Shown one piece after another: positions 10,201-19,200 of a stretch of 21,772 nt of DNA. The DNA is taken from assembly GCF_000003605.2 (NCBI RefSeq), contig NW_003106596.1, positions 139,236 to 161,007 on the forward strand. The letters run 5' to 3'. Origin of the DNA: Saccoglossus kowalevskii. Its lineage: Eukaryota > Hemichordata > Enteropneusta > Harrimaniidae. The notes beneath the pieces are model-generated. The model was not told where the DNA came from. It did no database searches and saw only the letters and a program-made list of their open reading frames with translations. The stretch's first letter is position 1, and each line of letters opens with the position of its first letter. Position numbers and translations under genes: made by a program.

Positions 10201-13200
10201 TGTTGGCCATAATAGAGGCAGATAAGATTTAAGGAGATGAGTAAGAAGGCATTACTAGTTTAAGGCAGTTGTAAATATACAAATTCAAGGACACAAAGTA
10301 AATGGATGACACATTATTCCATACTACCAAACATATCTGACCAAACATGATTGTAGATTCTTTATAAATACGTACAGCTTCACATGGGGTACCCACCATA
10401 TACAAAACAATCACAAACTTCAATTGCCTCAATTGATGTATTATGCATGAAAAAGACCTTTGCTACAATTTCAATATATAATCGATCGCAAATGTCTTGA
10501 ATGACGGAACATGCTTCTCATGATAGGCGCAGGGATATTCCAAGTACAAGTCAGATATATACACGTAGACCACATCCTGAGTTTGAGTGTATTTTAGTAA
10601 TACATGTACATCTCTTCCATTTTCAGAGAACAGAATTGCTGCCGGAGGAGACACGGGATCAAAAAATCAGTCGTGTCTTGGGTTGTGCCGCACCTAGCAT
10701 GGTGCTATGCAGTCTTACCGAATCGATAACGTTCTTTTTAGGTAAGTAATGTGCTGTTTATCATTCACAAATCCACGTTGGAGAAAAAGCAATTGACCCA
10801 TTATTAGATAGTGATTTGATTATCAGCTAAACAAAAACATGTCAGCTTTGTAGATTTCCAGCTGGTCTCCGAGTCTTGTGCAAGGCGAATTACTTACCAT
10901 GGTGTTTACTGTTTATGTGTTTTATTATCTTCAGGTGCTTTAACTACCATGCCAGCTGTCCGTACATTTGCATTGTATGCAGGGTTAGCAGTATTATTCA
11001 ATTTTCTGTTACTCATTTCCGCATTTACTGCACTATTAGCACTGGATCTTAGAAGACAAGACGTGAGTTTTACCTTACCATATTGTCATACTTCCATACC
11101 TATGCTATCCTATCATATCACACTCAAGCCTACCTTAACCTATCCTAGTCCGCCCAACCTTTCTCTACCTACACTATCGTACCCTATCCCACCATATCCC
11201 ATTATAACCAACCTACTTCACCCAACTCTCTCCTATCCTACCATATCGTAGCCTATGTACCCTGTCATATCCTACGCTCCGGATTCTACCCATCTTATTC
11301 TGCCCCACCCTTCCCTACTTACCATATCCTATCCTACGCTGCCCTATCATACCCTAACCAATGNNNNNNNNNNNNNNNNNNNNNNNNNNNNNNNNNNNNN
11401 NNNNNNNNNNNNNTATCCCATCCCATCCCATCCCATCCCATCCCGTCCCATCCTATTCTATCCTATCCTATCCTAACCTATCCTGTCATATCATATTCCC
11501 ACCATACCCTATCCTAGTGGTGCGTGCTGTACGATGCCCTCCATTCTTACTATGTTTGAATCGTCATTTCTAAATGAGGTAATATTATTTAGATCATATT
11601 TTCTTCCAGGACAACAGGTTTGATGTTTGCTGCTGTATTCCGCCCAGGAAAAAGTCAACAAAACCAAAGCATAGAGAAGTGTTGCATAGTTTCATGAAAA
11701 AGTATTATGCGCCCTTTATTGTAAACAAATGGGTTCGCCCAGTGATCGTGAGTACATCTTTTTAATCATTGCCGTAATAATTGCAAGTCTATTCCTCCGC
11801 ATAGGATATGCAATTTTAGCAAAGAAAGAAATAGAACAGATTACTCAATGATATTAACACATGTTCAACAGAACCATGTTATATTCAACAAAATGTTACA
11901 TAAACCCTGTTAGGTAAAATGTGCTGTACGTATTGTTTTGCAGATTATAACATTTGTTGGATTTATGTGTTGTTGTGTGGTATGGATGCCTCAGGTAACG
12001 ATCGGATTGGATGCATCATTAGCTATGCCATCGGTGAGTTAGTCAACTATTTCAAATGTTATATTCACGATGAATACGCTTGATTACTCATGACAAAAAC
12101 ATTCCAACTTATATGAAATATAGATAGAAGAACATGTATGTTTTAGGCTTAGAGAAGACAATCAACATCACAGTACATTCCTCTTCTTCTTATTATTCTT
12201 ATTATTTTTCTCCTGTAAATTGGGTTCGGCTGTAATTCCAATAGCGTTCGAACAATTGGTGAATTTGTTAACGAAGTGTAGATATGTTATAGAGCACAAA
12301 GTCGGGTGTGGATGATACTTCTTGTGGAGAACCGTGTTTGGTTAGTAGAGTTTTGGTAAAAGTATTCGTCATACTGTGGAGAAGAATAATGTTTAGCATA
12401 GTAGTTTTTAATTGAGCGATGTTTTAATTAAGTCAGTTAAAGTTGTTGAGCATGTATTTGCGAGACATTTGAAATTTAATGTTTTTTGCCGGATATCGTA
12501 TTACCATGCATTTCCTTGTGCATGAACAATGCGGGGAATTTTCCATTTGTTTTTATGTAAATTTATTTGGGCTGTCAATCGAAAACCGCGCGATTTTTGG
12601 ACATTTGTTTGTGTTGATGTATAGTAATTTATAATCAAAATTCTGACGTCTCCATAAAATGTAGTTTTTAATCGATTTTTAACTACCAGCCTGACTGCTC
12701 GTATACTTGATATGTCGGTACCTTGAATGGACTTCAGTCAGATTTCGTCAATTATCTATTTTTTTGGCTTCTTTGGTGAAAAACAATATTTGTTATTTTT
12801 TCTTGAAAACTACCTGCCCAATTGATTTGACTCGTATTTTTGCCTTATTCCAGGACTCGTACATACTTGATTTCTATGCTGATTTATCAGAATATCTTAT
12901 GGTCGGTGCGCCAGTTTACTTCGTAGTGGTTGGTGGCTACAATTACTCAACAATTGAAGGACAAAACAGAATATGCGGTGGTGCCGGGTGTAATGCAGAC
13001 TCGCTGACTCAGCAGATATACTATGCTTCCCAAGATCCTGAATAGTACGTAGGGGTATTTAGAAATCTACGTAAATGGCTGTCAAAATCTACTTGAGATC
13101 GATAAGAGGGCCACAATTCTTGTTTAACCCACTCAAATAAATTCTTTTTTCTTATTGAACACACTGATCCTCTGACCTATGTAAATATGGCAACAGAAGA

Positions 13201-16200
13201 TGCGATGGCGAGAAAATTATTCGAGAAACAATTACACGTCTTGTGTCTCTGTTTACATCTCTGTTAATCTATCTATATGATAGCAAACTGATTTGATTAA
13301 TATATAGCTGTAGATTTACTTATCAACTAATTTGTCACAAACTAAGTAGAGTGTATTCCAGTGATATATTCAGCTTAACTTGAGATTAAAGAGACCACAG
13401 AATCTGTTTCATACTGTGAAGGTTAATCCGTTCAATTTGTCGCCATCTAAGTATTAGGGATTGGATGGTTCTCCATTTGTCAATACCGGGAATCTTTCCC
13501 GGGAATATAGCTCGTTAATTCCAATAACTATACAAGCAACACGACAACATTCAATGTCCATCCATCGCAAACTCTACTCAACATTATCACATATAATATT
13601 ATATTTTCTAAAAGATTCTGACATAAACCCTGCCCTCTAAAGTTGCACTAGCCATCACGTGAACATGACTCATATTCGAACATTGATAGACACTCCTGTA
13701 CGTATATTAGTAGTGGCCCGTTGCTCAAATAGATATAACACAATGTATTCGCATGGAAATTATTTGAGTATGACTCATAATGATATATGGTGGGTGCCAG
13801 ATGTTTAAAACAAATAAATAATTTCCTGTTTAATATAATATCTGCATATGTTTTTCATATATCTTTGATAATATACTGTGGTGGTTTGCATGTTTTTTTT
13901 ATGAATTATTCATCAGTTGTGAATATTGTCGGTTGTTTGTTAGCTACTAGTTTTGTGTTCATAGATTTGGAAATTCACTTTAAAAGCTATGAATAAGGGA
14001 ATCGTTTATGTATGTTGTTAATTTCTACTCTTTGTATTCCATTTTTTATTACAGTACTTCAATTGCTCTGCCTGCTATGTCCTGGATAGACGACCACTTG
14101 GATTGGGTACAGCCAACACTGACGGTGTTCAGGCCATGCTGTCGTACGTATCGTTTTGATGAAGACAAATTCTGCCGTTCAGATGGTATGTGCAACCGAA
14201 GATTTTATGCCATTTTAGATCGATAAATAATGCTTGCGTAATATATGTAAATGATTCAAAGTAGTTTATTGGACGTTTAAGGATATTCAAAGATTAAACA
14301 ACACGATATAAATCATATCCGTTAGAGCTACAAATTACTCAGGCCAAAGTCAAAGACTCCGCTCTATAAACTGTAATGTTCAGCTGCATGGTAATTTAAC
14401 CTTGTTAAAGATTTTATTAGAGTCACTTTGAGTTAGACTAGTGTATTCAAGGACCCTCTGTTGATCAAGAATTTCATTCAAGTATTTGTCCAGTTTGCAT
14501 TTGGAAGTCATTTTACTGCAGTTCGTTGTTTCCCGAATATATTTTCGCGTACAGTTGAACAATCTTGGGCCATGAACCATAAAGTTTGCATCCTTCAGTA
14601 ATCTAGTGAGTATATATGATTTAGTATGAATTCCAAGAATCTGGCAAAGTCTACCCATATGAGCAGATATGAACCATAGAATTCCCCGATTCGGCACTTT
14701 TCAAGATGTATATAATTCTGTTTTTCTCCATTCTTTCTTGTGAGGACATTGTCTTTGAACACTTCCAAGACTTTGAATATCTTTGGCTTTGAGGAGATAG
14801 GTGGGAGCAATAATCAAAGAGGGGCTAGACAAGACTTGTGCAAAGAGTTTTCATAACAATTGAATTTGTTGCCGTGGAAGTGTAATATATCCAGCCACGC
14901 TTATTAGTAGTTTTAGTGACAACCTGTTTTATGTGCCCAGAGAATGTGTCATACTTTCCGGGTCTGCTTTGTTGCAGTTGAATTGAGAACAAATAGATAT
15001 TTCATTTTGCTGAATCATTCGAGTTGTGTAATATAGCACAGGTGATGTAATGTTATGATCAGATAAAACAGTAGGTGGAATGGTATAGCGATGGATCATA
15101 TCTGCATTGTTGATTAAAGAAAGGTCTAGAATATCATCTTTTCTTGTTGGTCTTAGAATATATTAAGACATAAATATGATACCCTGTGTAGATTAACGGC
15201 AGAAAATCTTATTTATTTTCTGCTTTCTAAAATCCAGATAGTATTTCTCCATTTGACCATTCAGCATGAGGAAAATTGAAATCCCCTAGAAATAGTAAAT
15301 CAGGTACCGGACAGCCAACGAGATTTAATACATGTGGTGATTTTAAACAAGATTTCCTGGAAGGCATGTGTACGATAATTTGGAAGTTAATAGTTCATAG
15401 CCAGAATCAGGTTCAAGCATGTGACTTTAGTAATTATGATATTTCTGGAATAGTGTGAGTGACGCAGCAACGTGATACAAGATTTCTGACTATATAGTAA
15501 CACTTCGCTAGGCAAACTTGTAGTTCTATCACTTCTGAAAGATGTAAGACGTTCAATGTTTATCTTACTATCTAGTACTTCTGGCTTTTAATGCAATACA
15601 TTCAGCATCATAAAAAATTGCAGTCATTGAGATAGGAAACTTTATTTTGGTTTGTCTATGAACGAAGTCCCTGTATATTACAAGTTTGTTTGAACAGAGT
15701 GCTTGGCCAGTTTCTTGGGTGCTTGGCATCTGATGATTGTTGGTTTGGTTTTGGGTCATCAGCCTCTGCAACAGATTTGACTGACCTTTTTGTGTTATTG
15801 ATTTCCCTTGTATGATTGGTTTGCCTCCAGCCTATGGTGGCGATAACGGTCGGGTTGGTTGTTGGGTAGTAGGTTCCCACCATTCATGTGTATCTGAAAA
15901 AGTTGAAATAATTTTCCCCTGTTGGTGCATGTCATTTTGTTACAACTTACAATTTTCACTATTTTTTGTTTAGGAAAGAGTAACATAGTTTGGGATGAAA
16001 AGTTACTTTTTTGAGCTTCTGTGTGGTTTTGAATGCAGATATGCATATTCTTAACAGTGATACAATATTTGCATCTACTGTTCCTGTATTGAATGCAGAT
16101 TGTCTTTTGTATAAGAATTTTTGGATGACTTTCACGTTTTGATTTATTCAGTTGAGTGATAGATACATCCTTTCTGTGTTTTCCACCAAGAATCCCTCTG

Positions 16201-19200
16201 GTATAGATTCAGACGACTAGATGTTTACCATTTTTTGGCAAGCCAATTTTTGCCCGAAATTCACAATGAGAGCATAAAAGAGGGAGGTAGAGAATCATCG
16301 GCTCCGTCTTGTTCGATGTAGCTCATTTCATGAATACCTAGACCACAAGGAAACATTCCAATAATGGTTTGCTACCAAATTTAGTACAGCATATTCCATA
16401 AGCCTCAGGAAGCAAATTTATAATCCCGTTTGCAAGAAGATTGGTTTTGGTGATGTTCACTTGTTTTTCATGGTTTAGGAATTTAGCTGTCTTTTTGGTT
16501 GTATTTGACAATGACCGACTTGATGTCAGGACATTTGCTAGGGTAGCTAAATTGACCAAGACTTCAGCTGATTGTCATCAAGTATTCAACTATTATTCAC
16601 TACAAGTATTCACTCGAGATGCCACTTTTATTACGTAAGAATGAAATACCTTGCAAACAGGTTATTGTTAAGTAATGCAATAGACTTCCAAAACACAGCA
16701 GAAATTGGCTTGAAAATTGAGCAGAATTGTCACAAGATGTGTCAAAATAGTCAGTACTAATTCATGAGTTTGTAGTAGAGAAGATAGTAAAGTTGAGGAC
16801 AGCCAGAGTCACAAACAACATAAAAAACCATGTAGCATCAAGAGAGAGCTCTCCTATATAATATAATATAATAATATAATATAATACAAACAAAATATTT
16901 CAAATGTTGATTTTCATTCTTTGTTGCATACCGCAAATCGTTTCTATGCATATAGGTATATATTGTGTTGTGTTTGACATCCATGAATTTAACTTTTGTA
17001 TTATTACTATTGTGTTTATGAAGACCCAGGAATAACTCTCCCTCAACCACTTCCGGGGTTAGTCCCTGACAATATCGCAGAACATTCGGACGCTCTCAAA
17101 ACACTAAACTGCAAACCGTGCCTTGATTTGGAACAGAGTGGAGAAAGGCCGACTGTGCAGCAATTCAACAAATATCTGCCATGGTTTCTTGATGATCTAC
17201 CGACAAAAACATGCCAAAAAGGGTGAGTTAAGCGTCTGTCATAAACAGTTAGTTGTTTACACTGCATGGACTTTCATGAACTCTTGTGGCCTTTGAATTA
17301 TCTCGAAGAGAGCGCAAGACATCTTTTAAGTCACTGGGACAGATATTAGCTATATTTACGTTAAAATACACATTAATAGAAAATGGATAGTTCCCTATTT
17401 AAAAGAATGAAAGAAAGTCATACAAGCGAAAGATCAAGCAATATACATTTGTACCAATGTCTGACTGTTATTTGTAATTATTTACAGTGGGAAAGCTGCT
17501 TACTCGGCGTCCGTCGAAATGCTCTTCAACAACACAGTATACTGGGGTAGGCCAATTTTTCACAAGCCATCACTCGAAAATTGTATAGGTTCTTTTCATT
17601 TTTATTTTGGTGACCTAATAAAAAAGGTTGGTGTTTGTTTGTGTGTTATTTAGAAAGAATACAGATGCATTGCCCACTCTCGTTCAGGCATAGACTATTC
17701 CCACTAAGTTGGTCTAATTTGCATATATCCACGTTTTATTCAATATATTAAATTATCATAAATTTATTTTGCAGCTACCAACTTCATGACATTCCACACC
17801 GTAATGATCACCTCTCAAGAGTTCACAATGGGTTTAGCCAAAGCACGCAACATTTCGGATAACATCACATTATCCCTGAACGCCGACGGTGGTGATCACT
17901 ATGTCTTCCCTTACAGGTTGGTAATGAGATACCTATTTTTCTGACGTGAACCCGATCTTGAATTACATAGCAAAAGTTGATCTTACTGTACATAATATAA
18001 GGTAGATTCAAAAAAGCATCGTCCATCATTGCGTAGTAGTGTCAAAGCCAGGCGCTAGACGTGTTGCTAAGATTTTGCTCATAAACTACACTTGTTTGCT
18101 ATAATTCTAGTTGTTAAAATGTTTCAGTTCTAATGTGATCGAGTTTTGTTTTCAGTCTCTCTTACATCTACTACGAACAGTACTTGACCATGGTTGAAGA
18201 CTCTTTGTTCCAATTGACCATAGCTTTAATTGCTGTATTCTGTATCAGTTTTCTTCTACTTGGATTCGACATCTTGTCCACCGTGTGTATAGTCTTGACT
18301 ATCACTATGATACTTATCGACATGGTGGGATGTATGTATCTATGGGACATCGATCTCAATGCCATATCTTTGGTCAACCTCGTGCTGGTGAGTGTTGTGA
18401 AATAGACAATTTTCCGTCCACTGCGAGATCTCGCGTTATGCGTGAAATCGAACTTAAGTCATATTATCATAGTGGCGTCAAGAGCGAAACTAATTGTTTG
18501 TATATGTCCACATATGTCTGTGATATGTCTGTGATCCGCTCCTTTCATTACGCAAGATCTCGGAGTGGACGGAACATCGCTTCTTTGCTTCTTATTTGCC
18601 TGTGACATTTGTATCACTTCATTTGTCGCGTCGAACTATGTACTTTTGTCATGGCATGTTATATGTCACCTGGTCGTATTGATATGCGGTGGTGGTGCGG
18701 TTGTTGTAGAAAAATATGGCGGAATTAGTTATCTCCTTGTTTTACGGTTTCGTGAGTGCCAGAATCAACACATCAGTGTTATTGGGTCATCGTCATGGAA
18801 TATTACAACTTGCTGGACATTTGTATCACTTCATTTGTCGCGTCGAACTATGTACTTTTGTCATGGCATGTTATATGTCACCTGGTCGTATTGATATGGT
18901 GGTGGTGCGGTTGTTGTAGAAAAATATGGCGGAATTAGTTATCTCCTTGTTTTACGGTTTCGTGAGTGCCAGAATCAACACATCAGTGTTATTGGGTCAT
19001 CGTCATGGAATATTACAACTTGCTTCAACATGCAAATGATTTTTAGACTGATATAAAGGGCAGACTGTTTGACTGAATGATATATCAGGGATACTCTGTG
19101 GACGAGGCTGCAATCAGTACTTTTTCAATCACCTGATTTACATAATTTAGTCAAATTGTAGCTGTTCCACGGAATAGTGTTACGTGGTATTTATTTTTCT

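Larger units (their letters stand above)
11063..11609 (+). other. NPC1 intron, 547 bp including gap
   Basis: GTGAGT...TTCCAG intron almost filled by a pyrimidine-rich minisatellite and a 50-N gap, so its true length is unknown. Confidence 0.85.
14186..17023 (+). other. NPC1 intron, 2,838 bp
   Basis: GTATGT...TGAAG intron, the longest in the gene. Most of its left and central part is the antisense LINE remnant. An AT-rich ATAAT tract lies at about 16856-16885. The segment 16050-16850 holds no feature I can support, although it may include the eroded 5' part of the LINE. Confidence 0.85.

Noticed and set aside
13485-13502. CCGGGAA/TTCCCGG inverted repeat
   Set aside because: Seven-bp arms inside an intron are expected by chance and nothing around them suggests a function.
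16338-16559. Minus-strand open frame possibly belonging to LINE ORF1 or the ORF2 start
   Set aside because: No motif supports it; only its position upstream of the LINE remnant suggests a link.
18285-18938. Several overlapping open frames of 60-109 codons
   Set aside because: They are alternative frames of the NPC1 exon at 18156-18387 and of the intronic tandem duplication; none has family similarity.
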